Assembly (NCBI GenBank): GCA_900540865.1
Contig: UQHH01000003.1
Location: 1 to 64,000, forward strand
Source: an uncultured Oscillospiraceae bacterium
GTDB taxonomy: Bacteria > Bacillota > Clostridia > Oscillospirales > Acutalibacteraceae
Length of the DNA: 64,000 nt
Direction of reading: 5' to 3'
Part shown: positions 16,949 through 24,795 of the stretch, one piece after another
Layout of the letters: each line of letters opens with the position of its first letter
Position numbering within the stretch: position 1 is the stretch's first letter
The notes under the pieces: generated by a model
What the model was told of the DNA's origin: nothing
The model's input: the letters and a program-made list of their open reading frames with translations, nothing else
Databases searched by the model: none
Made by a program: the position numbers and the translations under genes

Positions 16949-17981
16949 AATATCCCTCTTTTCCTGACGGTGAAGCTGTACTTTCCCGTATGATAAGCTC
17001 CGGTTTAAATACATAATTATGCTTTTCCGGGTCTGATTCCTTTTGTATCGCCTTGAGCAGTGTTTCTACTACGCATTTCCCCATCTGGCGGATGGGTTGG
17101 CGGACAGTAGTTAAAGAAGGCTGTATTATTTCGCTGAAAAAGGTATCGTCGAAACCAACTACAGACAGGTCTTTCGGAATCGATAAATTGGCTTGGCGAG
17201 CTTCGCGGTAAATCCCATATGCCATAATATCATTGAAAGCGAAAATGGCGGTCGCCCCTTTATTTAGAAAATAGGCTAAAGCAGATTGCTCACATCCTAT
17301 TTGGTAGGTTCCCTCATAGACAAGGGAATCGTCAAAAGGGATGTCTTGCTCAGCAAACGCAAATTTACATCCGCTGAGGCGTTCCTGTGAGGAATTCAGG
17401 CTATGGGGACCAGTATAGCAGCCTATGCGCGTATGCCCTAATTGGAGCAAATGGCGGGCGGCAAGATAGCCTCCCTGAAAGTGGTCGAGTACAATAGAAC
17501 GAACGCTGCTATCCTCTACTACACGGTCTACAGCTATAATCGGAGTAGTTGCCTTTTGGATAAAACGAATACAGTCCCTATCGTTCTCACAGTTTAAGGT
17601 GGTAGATTTCGCATAGATGATACCGTCTACACGCCGGTCTACAAACATTTTCATGTATTCAATATCCCGCTTGGAATTGTTGTTGGAATTCCCATAAATC
17701 AAGTTATATCCGGCATGCTTTGCAGCTATCTCAATTGCCTTAGAGAGGTCGGCAAAGAAAAGGTTGCTGTTATCAGGAATAATCAAGCCCAGCACATTGG
17801 TTTTTTTTGTTATCATACTCACTGCCAGTTGGTTGGGCCGGTACTCTAGTTCATCCGCGGCCTTCCAAATCTTGTCGCGCGTTTCCTGCGGGATACTTAC
17901 ATTTTTGTTGTTCATGACTAGGGAAACGGTTGCAATAGAATAGCCGCTTTTTCGGGCTACGTCTTTTATGGTTGCTTTCAT
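16914..17981 (-). CDS. LacI-family repressor of the nucleoside operon
   Basis: A 355-residue LacI/GalR protein. The N-terminal helix-turn-helix (TIKDVARKSGYSIATVSLVMN) is followed by the hinge helix (RPNQLAVSM) and a periplasmic-binding-like sensor domain (NVLGLIIPD through the C-terminal IRESTASP). It is the first gene of an operon ending at 9097. An operator-like palindrome lies between its promoter and its start codon, so it very probably represses itself and the whole operon until a pathway sugar or nucleoside binds. The inducer is not known. Confidence 0.93.
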   Translation of the reverse strand: MKATIKDVARKSGYSIATVSLVMNNKNVSIPQETRDKIWKAADELEYRPNQLAVSMITKKTNVLGLIIPDNSNLFFADLSKAIEIAAKHAGYNLIYGNSNNNSKRDIEYMKMFVDRRVDGIIYAKSTTLNCENDRDCIRFIQKATTPIIAVDRVVEDSSVRSIVLDHFQGGYLAARHLLQLGHTRIGCYTGPHSLNSSQERLSGCKFAFAEQDIPFDDSLVYEGTYQIGCEQSALAYFLNKGATAIFAFNDIMAYGIYREARQANLSIPKDLSVVGFDDTFFSEIIQPSLTTVRQPIRQMGKCVVETLLKAIQKESDPEKHNYVFKPELIIRESTASPSGKEGYCEDIKFGISEC

Positions 17982-18004
17982 GGAGCGTCACTTCCAAAAT
18001 TTAA

Positions 18005-18018
18005 TTAAAAGGTTTTAA
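18005..18018. promoter_or_regulatory. LacI-type operator, proximal
   Basis: TTAAAAGGTTTTAA, an inverted repeat with a GG centre, lies about 10-23 bases downstream of the predicted start of the LacI-led operon. It is ideally placed for a roadblock or promoter repression. Confidence 0.6.
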
Positions 18019-18034
18019 CTGTTTTCCTGAGCTC

Positions 18035-18063
18035 AGTATAGCACAAGATAAATTTTTAGTCAA
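18035..18063 (-). promoter_or_regulatory. Sigma-A promoter of the nucleoside operon
   Basis: TTGACT and TATACT on the minus strand, 17-base spacer; start near 18028, about 47 bases before the repressor ATG. Confidence 0.9.
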
Positions 18064-18510
18064 TAAGCTTATAATTTTTTTAATTTAAATTATATTTTTT
18101 GTTAATTAGCACAATAGAAAGCTCTGGTTTTTTAAAAATCGAGTAGAAAAACTGTCTAATATACCAATTCTGATTTTTATTCTCTGGACATAACACCGAA
18201 GTTTTTATTAAAACGTTTTAGATAAAAGCTGATAACGGGCCTTTACAAATTACGTTTTGGTATATATAGGAATAATTTACCAATAGAATCAAAGTACTGA
18301 TTGCAAACACCGATCTTATCTCTATCAGTGTAAAATTAACCAGGAGCCTTTTTTGATGATATTTTATATAAATTAAAAGCGCAGTAATGGCCGAAACCAT
18401 TTCCTGCGCGCTTTAAACTATTGATTTAAGGGTAGTCGATTCAGAATAATATTATATAGAGAACAGCCCGGCGGGGAACAGAAAACGAAAGAGAAAAAGG
18501 CAGACGGGTA
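18064..18510. other. AT-rich intergenic region with a distal operator
   Basis: No gene is supported in this stretch; the longest frame (60 codons, minus, near 18218-18400) has no ribosome site and looks accidental. It holds the palindrome TAAAACGTTTTA at 18209-18220 and an imperfect hairpin at 18375-18414 followed on the minus strand by TTTTAATTT. Confidence 0.7.
18209..18220. promoter_or_regulatory. LacI-type operator, distal
   Basis: TAAAACGTTTTA is a perfect palindrome with the central CG that LacI/GalR proteins read. Its centre is about 203 bases from the proximal site, which shares the TTAAAAC half-site, so the two could support looping. Confidence 0.55.
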
Positions 18511-18560
18511 AAAAAGAAAAAGCCCGGAAAACCTTGCTGTATCTAGGTTTTTCGGGCTTA
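18511..18560 (-). terminator. Terminator of tRNA-Leu
   Basis: On the minus strand GCCCGAAAAACC pairs with GGTTTTCCGGGC (one mismatch) and is followed by TTTTTCTTTTTT. Confidence 0.88.
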
Positions 18561-18565
18561 ATTGG

Positions 18566-18652
18566 TGGTGCCGGTGGCCGGACTCGAACCGGCACGGTGT
18601 CGCCACCGGTGGATTTTGAGTCCACTACGTCTGCCAATTCCATCACACCGGC
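18566..18652 (-). tRNA. tRNA-Leu (anticodon CAA)
   Basis: An 87-base class II tRNA. The acceptor arms GCCGGTG and CACCGGC pair perfectly, discriminator A, and CCA is encoded. The anticodon stem GTGGA/TCCAC encloses CTCAAAA, so the anticodon is CAA, reading UUG. A long variable arm and the T loop GGTTCGAGTCC are present. Confidence 0.97.
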
Positions 18653-18971
18653 ACATCTATTGCACTCTTTCCGGCCCGCTTCCATTCCCAAAGGTTTGGA
18701 GAGAGCTGGAGGAGAGAACAAACGAATGTACCAAAGCTATTCAGTTGTAAAAAGCGGCTTTGCAACTGGGTTTGCGCCGGTTCCGGGGCTTTGCGGAAAA
18801 CAAAATCACTGTAATTTTAAGCCATCTTTGTCTGCTATTACATCCATGGAACTTTTCTATTATAACGTGAACTCTATAAAAAATCAAGACTTAATCCAGC
18901 GTTGTTTTACCGAGTTTAAAATTCTGACGGGATGTATTTGAAAACATTTACAGAACCCTTTTTTAATATTT
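18653..18971. other. Leader and promoter region of tRNA-Leu
   Basis: No protein gene is seen. It contains a consensus promoter at 18859-18887 whose transcript would run about 200 bases before the tRNA. No second tRNA or known small RNA could be recognised in that leader. Confidence 0.65.
18859..18887 (-). promoter_or_regulatory. Promoter upstream of tRNA-Leu
   Basis: TTGATT and TATAAT on the minus strand with a 17-base spacer; predicted start near 18852. Confidence 0.8.
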
Positions 18972-20147
18972 TTACTCCCTGCAAGGAAAAGGTGAAGCAT
19001 CCAGGCCTTTTAAAAACGTGTTAACTTGATATAACGCCGCCCCTACTGCCTGTGTATACTCCCCCTGTGTACCCAATAGAAGCTGATCTTCGGAAACCGG
19101 AAAAGCGTTGGACTCATTGATATATTGTAAAAGAAAAGCGACGTCATCTTTTATCAAAAACGGCGCCAAATAACCGCTGATTATAATTTTCCCATCGATT
19201 ACAGCACTGACATTCCGCATAGCTAAGGCCAAAAATTTAAGATAATTGCGCCAAGTTTTTAAGTGGGCTTTCTCTTTTTTTCTTACCTTTTCAAAAAATA
19301 ACGGAAGCGCCATGCCCGCCGCTTTTTCCAAAGCATTCACTGAACAGTAGGTTTCTAGACAGCCATGGCTTCCGCAATAGCAAAGAGGCCCGTTTTTCTC
19401 AATGCATAGATGCTCAAAGTTCCCGCTTTGCATGTGGAGCCCCTGGTGTACCAAGCCATTGATTATAACGGCGCCGCCCATATTGTGGTTTAAGAGAAAC
19501 ATCGACGCGCTTATAATATCAGGATGCCTCCATAGCTCTAAAAACGCAGCCGCTTTGGAATCGTGCTCCAACCGGCATGTGTAAGGAATATACTTTTGAA
19601 AATCCGATAGCCTCATCCGTTCATTGTGCATGATAGCCCCATAGCTTACCGCCTGGCCGTCAGGGGAAATACTGCCCTGCACCGCAACCGATACACCTAG
19701 AATCCTATCGGAGTCAAGCCCATGCGCGAAAATAAAGGAAGCAATTTCGTTCCCCAGCCTTTCGTAGTATGTATCTGTGTGGCGGAACGGAATAGATAAA
19801 ACGGCTGACTGAAGCACGGTACCGTACAGGTCGATTGCGACGATGTAAAGCTTCTCCTTCAGAATACCGATTCCAATTGAAAGCCTTGCCGTCCGGCATA
19901 TTTGGATTGCCTTTGCCTTTCGCCCCCCGGTCGATTCAAAGAAGCCTTCTTTCTCTATCAGCCCCTCTTCTTCAAGGACTTTGAGATTCTGGTCAACGGT
20001 AGATAAACCCATCTGCAGTTTTTGAACAATCTGCATTTTCGATACGGACCTTCCACGGTAGATTTCCGCATAAACCTTGTTTTTATTGATTTGTTTCACC
20101 GCTTTTGTCGTCATTCCCCTATCGTTCATACCTTCACCGCCCGGCAT
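18972..20147 (-). CDS. ROK-family transcriptional repressor (NagC/XylR type)
   Basis: About 391 residues. An N-terminal winged helix (SKMQIVQKLQMGLSTVDQNL) is joined to a ROK sugar-kinase-like domain with the zinc motif CYCGSHGCLETY. The catalytic Asp region of active kinases is LEHDSKAAA here; this matches the EHDA-type segment with Ser for Asn/Ala, so kinase activity is doubtful. The start is unclear: ATGs at 20147, 20129 and 20114 are in frame, and the promoter start near 20157 favours 20129. It is divergent from a zinc dehydrogenase gene whose promoter carries a large inverted repeat, the probable target. Confidence 0.9.
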   Translation of the reverse strand: MPGGEGMNDRGMTTKAVKQINKNKVYAEIYRGRSVSKMQIVQKLQMGLSTVDQNLKVLEEEGLIEKEGFFESTGGRKAKAIQICRTARLSIGIGILKEKLYIVAIDLYGTVLQSAVLSIPFRHTDTYYERLGNEIASFIFAHGLDSDRILGVSVAVQGSISPDGQAVSYGAIMHNERMRLSDFQKYIPYTCRLEHDSKAAAFLELWRHPDIISASMFLLNHNMGGAVIINGLVHQGLHMQSGNFEHLCIEKNGPLCYCGSHGCLETYCSVNALEKAAGMALPLFFEKVRKKEKAHLKTWRNYLKFLALAMRNVSAVIDGKIIISGYLAPFLIKDDVAFLLQYINESNAFPVSEDQLLLGTQGEYTQAVGAALYQVNTFLKGLDASPFPCRE

Positions 20148-20163
20148 ATCAATCTTTTCATAT

Positions 20164-20192
20164 ATTATAATCGCAATCTAGAGATAAAGCAA
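20164..20192 (-). promoter_or_regulatory. Promoter of the ROK repressor gene
   Basis: TTGCTT and TATAAT on the minus strand with a 17-base spacer. Confidence 0.75.
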
Positions 20193-20253
20193 ACGGATAC
20201 AAGCAGTTGTGAATCTGTACAAGGAAATATGAAAAGTTTGGCTATTCCATCCC

Positions 20254-20282
20254 TTTACACAAGGCATTCTCAGCCTTATACT
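20254..20282 (+). promoter_or_regulatory. Promoter of the zinc dehydrogenase gene
   Basis: TTTACA and TATACT with a 17-base spacer; start near 20289, inside the following inverted repeat. Confidence 0.85.
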
Positions 20283-20283
20283 T

Positions 20284-20312
20284 AACTTATACGTAATACT
20301 AACGTATAAGTT
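20284..20312. promoter_or_regulatory. Operator: 11-base inverted repeat at the dehydrogenase start site
   Basis: AACTTATACGT and ACGTATAAGTT are perfect inverted repeats separated by 7 bases, beginning right after the -10 box. The neighbouring divergent ROK repressor is the obvious candidate to bind it. As RNA it would also form a hairpin just before the ribosome site. Confidence 0.75.
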
Positions 20313-20334
20313 TTAAAGGTAAGGTGGTTTTTGT

Positions 20335-21360
20335 ATGAGAGGCGCGGTATTCTATGGTAAGCACGATTTGAGAATCGAAGAATGTGAGAAGCCCAAAATC
20401 AAGCCAAATGAAGTGTTGGTTCAGGTGAAGGCGTGCGGCGTATGCGGTACAGACGTACATATTTATGAGGGAGACAAGGGCTCCGTCGAGGTAACTCCGC
20501 CGGCAATCCTGGGACACGAATTTTCCGGTATTATCGTAGAAGCCGGAAAGCATATTACGAATTTTAAAACAGGCGACCGTGTCTGCGTAGACCCCAACTG
20601 CTATTGCGGAACCTGCGACGCCTGCCGCGGCGGTATCCCGCATTACTGCCGCAGCTTGATTGGCTATGGAACGAAAAGAGACGGCGCATTTGCTGAATAT
20701 TGCGCTGTAGATGAGCGCCAGATATACCTGCTTGGAGAAAACACCAGCTTTGAACAGGGCGCAATGGCAGAGCCTGTCGCCTGCTGCCTGCACGGAATCG
20801 ACTTATGCGAAATCCGGCCGGGCCACCAGGTCGTTGTAATCGGCGGCGGAATGATAGGGCTGCTGATGATACAGCTGGCACGCTTAGCCGGAGCCGCGAA
20901 GATAGCGCTACTGGAGCCAGTAGGAAGCAAGCGCGAGGTTGGCAGGAGGCTGGGCGCGGATATATGCATCGACCCCATTCACGAGGATACAAAAGCCGTA
21001 TTATCCGCACAGGGAATGAACTGGATACATACTGTAATAGAGTGCGTCGGGCGGCCCTCCACAATCGAGCAGGCCATTGATATTGCCGGAAACAAGGCAG
21101 TCGTTATGATGTTTGGCCTGACAAAGCCGGATGAAACAATTGGCGTAAAGCCGTTTGAACTTTTCCAAAAGGAGCTGGTACTGAAGGCGTCTTATATCAA
21201 TCCCTACACACAGAAACGCGCGCTTGAATTAATCGATTCCGGCAGGCTTGACGTGCAAAGCATGGTTTATGAAGTCTGCGGGCTAGAAAAACTGGAAGAA
21301 ATTCTAAGCAGGCCGGAGCTGCGCGCGCTTGGCAAATATATTATTTCACCCGAACGATAG
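20335..21360 (+). CDS. Zinc-dependent alcohol/polyol dehydrogenase
   Basis: A 341-residue medium-chain dehydrogenase/reductase. Catalytic zinc ligands are in CGVCGTDVH and GHEFSG, and the structural zinc cysteines are in DPNCYCGTCDACRGGIPHYC. The NAD(P) Rossmann motif is VVIGGGMIGLLMIQLA. It resembles the sorbitol, threonine and L-iditol dehydrogenase branch; acting on a sugar alcohol would suit control by a ROK repressor, but the substrate cannot be read from sequence. It is alone on its transcript as far as can be seen. Confidence 0.92.
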   Translation: MRGAVFYGKHDLRIEECEKPKIKPNEVLVQVKACGVCGTDVHIYEGDKGSVEVTPPAILGHEFSGIIVEAGKHITNFKTGDRVCVDPNCYCGTCDACRGGIPHYCRSLIGYGTKRDGAFAEYCAVDERQIYLLGENTSFEQGAMAEPVACCLHGIDLCEIRPGHQVVVIGGGMIGLLMIQLARLAGAAKIALLEPVGSKREVGRRLGADICIDPIHEDTKAVLSAQGMNWIHTVIECVGRPSTIEQAIDIAGNKAVVMMFGLTKPDETIGVKPFELFQKELVLKASYINPYTQKRALELIDSGRLDVQSMVYEVCGLEKLEEILSRPELRALGKYIISPER

Positions 21361-21470
21361 CATAGAGCAAGCTTTTGGGCCGGCGGCTCAGCCGCTGAGA
21401 ATGCTTCCGTATAGGCTGGGAGGACATTTGACCCTTCAATCTGGCAGACAAAACCCACACCTGGTTTTCC

Positions 21471-21499
21471 TTGACTTTATATAGGGCTGGCTCTATAAT
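21471..21499 (+). promoter_or_regulatory. Sigma-A promoter of pyrB
   Basis: TTGACT and TATAAT with a 17-base spacer; about 40 bases of leader. No PyrR-binding attenuator is visible in so short a leader. Confidence 0.88.
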
Positions 21500-21545
21500 A
21501 AGCAGGATAAGCTTAGCGTGAGCTATAGATTTGGTGGTGTTTTGT

Positions 21546-22610
21546 TTGATTAAAAATCTAATCGATTTGGAAGACCTTCCCTTCTGCGACCTGAAGGAAA
21601 TTATTACGCTGGCGGGGAAAATCAAGGACAAGCCCGGGGATTACTGTGAAGCGTGCAAGGGCAAAATTATGGCAACGCTTTTTTACGAGCCCTCTACACG
21701 GACGCAGATGTCGTTTCAAACCGCCATGCTGCGGCTGGGCGGCCGGACGATTGGATTTGACAACCCCATGAACTCCTCTGTCGCAAAGGGCGAAAGCTTA
21801 AAGGATACGATTAAAATCATCAGCGGCTATGCCGATATCATCGCCATGCGCCATCCTCTTGAAGGCAGCGCAAAGGCCGCCTCCCTCTTTTCCAGCGTCC
21901 CGCTGATAAACGGCGGCGACGGCGGACATTTTCATCCGACACAAACGCTCACCGACCTAGTGACCCTGTACAACGAAAAGGGCCGCCTGGACCACCTATG
22001 TATCGGGCTGTGTGGCGACCTGAAGAATGGGCGCACTGTGCATTCACTAATTAAAACGATGTCCCATTTCCCGGACAACCGGTTTATTTTAATCTCGACG
22101 GACGAGCTTGGCATACCGAATTACATCAAGGACGCGCTGCACGCGGCGGGCTGTAAATATGAGGAAATCAACAACCTGCGCGACGCCATGCCGATGCTCG
22201 ACGTACTTTATATGACGCGCATCCAGCGCGAACGCTTTGCAAGTGAAGAGGAATATAAAAAGCAGGAAGGTATCTTCGTGCTCGATACGAAAAAGCTGAG
22301 CCTCGGCAAAAAGGATTTAAAAATCCTCCATCCGCTTCCGCGCGTTGATGAAATTACATACGAGGTCGACGACGACAGCCGCGCCATCTACTTTAAGCAG
22401 GCTGTTTACGGCATGTACGCGCGTATGGCGCTGATTATGCTGATGCTCGAAAAGCCGCTTAAAGACGACGAGCCGCTTACTCATACGCATATACAACGCT
22501 GCCAGAACTCCAAATGCATTACCTCAACAGAGGCGTATCTTCCAAACGCGTTTTATGAACAGGGCGACATGCTTATCTGTAAATATTGTGATGGAAGAAT
22601 GCTGATTTAG
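21546..22610 (+). CDS. pyrB: Aspartate carbamoyltransferase with fused PyrI-like zinc ribbon
   Basis: Catalyses carbamoyl phosphate plus aspartate to carbamoyl aspartate in pyrimidine synthesis. The catalytic body is complete: FYEPSTRTQMSFQ binds carbamoyl phosphate, HPTQTLTDL and LHPLPRVDEI are present, and it ends near residue 310. About 40 extra residues follow with a Cys-x4-Cys-x20-Cys-x2-Cys ribbon, like the zinc domain of the PyrI regulatory chain (x4, x23, x2 in E. coli) but without PyrI's nucleotide-binding domain. The start is TTG at 21546, behind GGTGGTG; a TTG at 21531 is also in frame. No separate pyrI or other pyr gene is adjacent. Confidence 0.93.
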   Translation: MIKNLIDLEDLPFCDLKEIITLAGKIKDKPGDYCEACKGKIMATLFYEPSTRTQMSFQTAMLRLGGRTIGFDNPMNSSVAKGESLKDTIKIISGYADIIAMRHPLEGSAKAASLFSSVPLINGGDGGHFHPTQTLTDLVTLYNEKGRLDHLCIGLCGDLKNGRTVHSLIKTMSHFPDNRFILISTDELGIPNYIKDALHAAGCKYEEINNLRDAMPMLDVLYMTRIQRERFASEEEYKKQEGIFVLDTKKLSLGKKDLKILHPLPRVDEITYEVDDDSRAIYFKQAVYGMYARMALIMLMLEKPLKDDEPLTHTHIQRCQNSKCITSTEAYLPNAFYEQGDMLICKYCDGRMLI

Positions 22611-22623
22611 CAGAAGTAAATAT

Positions 22624-22642
22624 CCACCGGCAAAGCCGGTGG
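22624..22642. repeat. Right-end hairpin of the IS200-type element
   Basis: CCACCGGC and GCCGGTGG pair around AAA, beginning 14 bases after the pyrB stop. Such imperfect or perfect subterminal hairpins are what the Y1 transposase recognises. Confidence 0.65.
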
Positions 22643-22677
22643 CTTTGCAGAAACGCCTGAAAGGCTCTGATACTAGC

Positions 22678-22698
22678 AGCGCCTGCAGGCGCTTTTTG
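22678..22698 (+). terminator. Palindrome with T-run between pyrB and tnpA
   Basis: AGCGCCTGCAGGCGCT is a 16-base perfect palindrome followed by TTTT. It could stop pyrB transcripts from entering tnpA antisense, or shield the transposase from outside transcription. Confidence 0.55.
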
Positions 22699-22723
22699 CG
22701 GCCTGACACCTGCGAAAGGATTA

Positions 22724-23182
22724 CTACTTGCAACCCGTAAACGGGTTTGTATACTCCTTCAACGTCAGTTGGTCACGCTGTTCATCTTCCTTAAGTTGAT
22801 TCTGTATGTACTCTGCAATCCTTTTTGTATTTTTTCCTACCGTGTCTACATAATATCCTCTGCACCAGAAGCTCCGATTCCCATATTTATATTTTAGGTT
22901 TCCATGTCTCTCGTGTATTAAAATGCTGCTTTTTCCTTTAAGGAATCCCATAAACCCTGATACGCTTTCTTTCGGTGGTATCTCCACCAGCATATGGATA
23001 TGGTCTGGGCATACTTCTGCTTCTAATATTTTTATTCCTTTCCAATCACATAGTTCCCTCAATATTTTTCCTATTTCCACTTTATGTTCCCCATAGAATA
23101 TTTTCCTCCGATATTTCGGCGCAAATACAATATGATATTTACAGTTCCATCTTGTATGTGCTAGACTATTGTTGTCATTCAT
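22724..23182 (-). CDS. tnpA: IS200/IS605-family Y1 transposase
   Basis: Single-strand transposase of about 152 residues, the normal length for IS200 TnpA. The HUH metal motif is HIH (residues 61 and 63, in CPDHIHMLVE) and the likely nucleophile is Tyr 125 in RIAEYIQNQ. I start it at ATG 23182 (MNDNNSL), about ten bases after AAAGGAGG; the frame is open further upstream. All catalytic residues are intact, so the element may still be active. Confidence 0.93.
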   Translation of the reverse strand: MNDNNSLAHTRWNCKYHIVFAPKYRRKIFYGEHKVEIGKILRELCDWKGIKILEAEVCPDHIHMLVEIPPKESVSGFMGFLKGKSSILIHERHGNLKYKYGNRSFWCRGYYVDTVGKNTKRIAEYIQNQLKEDEQRDQLTLKEYTNPFTGCK

Positions 23183-23284
23183 TTCTTGAATGTCCTCCTT
23201 TTGGTTTTTTGTGCAGTTGTCAGGCCGCACTCTTATCTTACCAAAAGGAGTTTTTATTTCCTATTCATCGCTTAAGCTTTTTTG

Positions 23285-23307
23285 AACCCCCGGCACAGCC
23301 GGGGGTT
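23285..23307. repeat. Left-end hairpin of the IS200-type element
   Basis: AACCCCCGGC and GCCGGGGGTT pair perfectly around ACA and are followed by TTTA. It lies upstream of tnpA, where it could also block read-through into the transposase gene. Confidence 0.65.
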
Positions 23308-23317
23308 TTAGGTTACA

Positions 23318-23351
23318 AAAATTCAGGGTGCAGGATTAAATCCTGCACCCT
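23318..23351 (-). terminator. Terminator after the HEAT-like gene
   Basis: AGGGTGCAGGAT and ATCCTGCACCCT are perfectly paired around TTA; on the minus strand GAATTTTTG follows. It ends the upp-side transcript just outside the insertion sequence. Confidence 0.8.
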
Positions 23352-23372
23352 TATTCTTGTTTGTTACGTGTT

Positions 23373-24023
23373 TTAAGCTCTATATTCCTTCAAAAAACGC
23401 TTTGCCCGGCTTCTTACTCCCGCGCGCGGATTTTGCAGGTTATCCTCTGCAAACCGCAGCATTTCTCCTCGATATGCTGATTTTTCATAAATCTGAAAGA
23501 AACAATCGATTATATGCTCCTTGGCGACATTCAGGCAATCCTGTGACGGTTCGCCTTTGTGGTAAAAAACATGCCCATCAATGCCGAGCAATACCGGTAC
23601 GATTTTCTTTTCCAGCTCAGGATAAACGCCCAGAAGCTTCGGCAGGCTTTTTACCGCGTTGCCAAACGCCGGTATTTCCTTTGCGCTGTAAAAGGAAAGG
23701 TAGTTATCCTCAACGCTCTTCCATTTTTCCGCGCAGTCAACAGAAAGCATGTTTGCAACAGACAGGATAACCCCCCATTTGATAAAATTGTTCGGGCTTT
23801 CAAGCAGCGCCGCCACGCGGTCGAAATAAGGGTACAACATCTCAGGCGATTGCTCGCTCAGCTGCCTTACAATCTTTTCACAAAGATATTTTACAGCACT
23901 TTTCTCCCGCTCGAGCAAATCGAACAGCAACGGTAGAACACATAGGTCTTTTTGAATCAGTGCGGTATAAAACGAGAGCTCTCGTTTCTCCCTGAGCATG
24001 GATTTAAGCTCTTCCCTATCCAT
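23373..24023 (-). CDS. HEAT-repeat-like protein of unknown function
   Basis: A 216-residue soluble, all-helical protein. Regular pairs of amphipathic helices (for example VLPLLFDLLEREKSAVKYLCEKIV and later segments with the alternation of Leu and Lys/Glu) suggest HEAT or ARM repeats, and the C-terminal NPRAGVRSRAKRFLKEY is typical of a last repeat. It follows upp by 46 bases on the same strand and may share its transcript. I cannot assign a function; such proteins are usually protein-binding scaffolds. Confidence 0.7.
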   Translation of the reverse strand: MDREELKSMLREKRELSFYTALIQKDLCVLPLLFDLLEREKSAVKYLCEKIVRQLSEQSPEMLYPYFDRVAALLESPNNFIKWGVILSVANMLSVDCAEKWKSVEDNYLSFYSAKEIPAFGNAVKSLPKLLGVYPELEKKIVPVLLGIDGHVFYHKGEPSQDCLNVAKEHIIDCFFQIYEKSAYRGEMLRFAEDNLQNPRAGVRSRAKRFLKEYRA

Positions 24024-24069
24024 TGGCTAGCAGCTCCTCTTTCTCGTTAAGGCGCGTCGTTAAGCGCTT

Positions 24070-24702
24070 TTATTTCGTGCCAAATATCCTGTCGCCCGCG
24101 TCTCCCAAGCCAGGAACAATGTAAGCGTGCTCGTTGAGATGGTCGTCCTGTGCGGCGCAAAACACCTGAACGTCCGGGTGCGCCGCCGTGAGCGCCTCGA
24201 TTCCCTCGGGCGCCGCGATGATACACAAAAACTTAATGCTCTTTGGATTGCTTTTCTTGATAATCGAAATCGCGTCCACCGCCGAACCGCCCGTTGCGAG
24301 CATCGGGTCGAGCACGAACACGTCCCTTTCGTGGATGTCCGCGGGAAGCTTGTTGTAATACTCTACAGGCTGGTGTGTCTGCGGGTCGCGGTAAAGGCCG
24401 ATATGTCCGACCTTCGCGGCGGGCACCATCTGCAGCATGGCGTCGAGCATGCCGCAGCCCGCGCGTAAAATTGGTACAAACGCAAGCTTCCTGCCGGCGA
24501 TGATATTCGCCTTGCAGGGCGCAACGGGCGTCTCGATTTCAATTTCCTTCAAATCGAGGTCGCGTGTCGCCTCATAGCACATGAGCATGGCCACCTCGCC
24601 GACCAGCTCGCGAAAAAGCTTACTGCCTGTGTTCTTGTCGCGCATAAACGTCAGCTTATGCTGGATGAGCGGATGGTTGAATACGGTTACCTGTTTTTCC
24701 AT
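24070..24702 (-). CDS. upp: Uracil phosphoribosyltransferase
   Basis: Salvages uracil with PRPP to UMP. The 210-residue protein has the PRPP-binding loop VLDPMLATGGSAVDAI, the conserved KLAFVPILRAGCGMLD, and the uracil-binding YIVPGLGDAGDRIFGT at the C-terminus. Length and motifs are standard. It stands 93 bases after a gene on the same strand; a hairpin-forming stretch (GTACC and GGTAC near 24730) lies in that gap, but I recognise no known regulator site. Confidence 0.97.
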   Translation of the reverse strand: MEKQVTVFNHPLIQHKLTFMRDKNTGSKLFRELVGEVAMLMCYEATRDLDLKEIEIETPVAPCKANIIAGRKLAFVPILRAGCGMLDAMLQMVPAAKVGHIGLYRDPQTHQPVEYYNKLPADIHERDVFVLDPMLATGGSAVDAISIIKKSNPKSIKFLCIIAAPEGIEALTAAHPDVQVFCAAQDDHLNEHAYIVPGLGDAGDRIFGTK

Positions 24703-24795
24703 TCTGAAACCCTCACTTATTTTGAGCAGTACCCATAGCGGTACCGCAAATTTCCTGTTTATATATCGTTCGTCCTAAAATATCCCCGGCTCCCC

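Larger units (their letters stand above)
22615..23325 (-). mobile_element. IS200/IS605-type insertion sequence, tnpA only
   Basis: One Y1 transposase gene lies between two short GC-rich hairpins near 22624 and 23285, the layout of IS200-group elements, which have no terminal inverted repeats and make no target duplication. The exact tips cannot be placed by eye, so the ends given are approximate. No tnpB is present. It sits between the pyrB stop and a gene on the other strand, breaking neither. Confidence 0.8.

Noticed and set aside
18218..18400. Small minus-strand open frame (60 codons)
   Set aside because: No ribosome site, AT-rich stretch, product looks like chance; it lies over regulatory palindromes.
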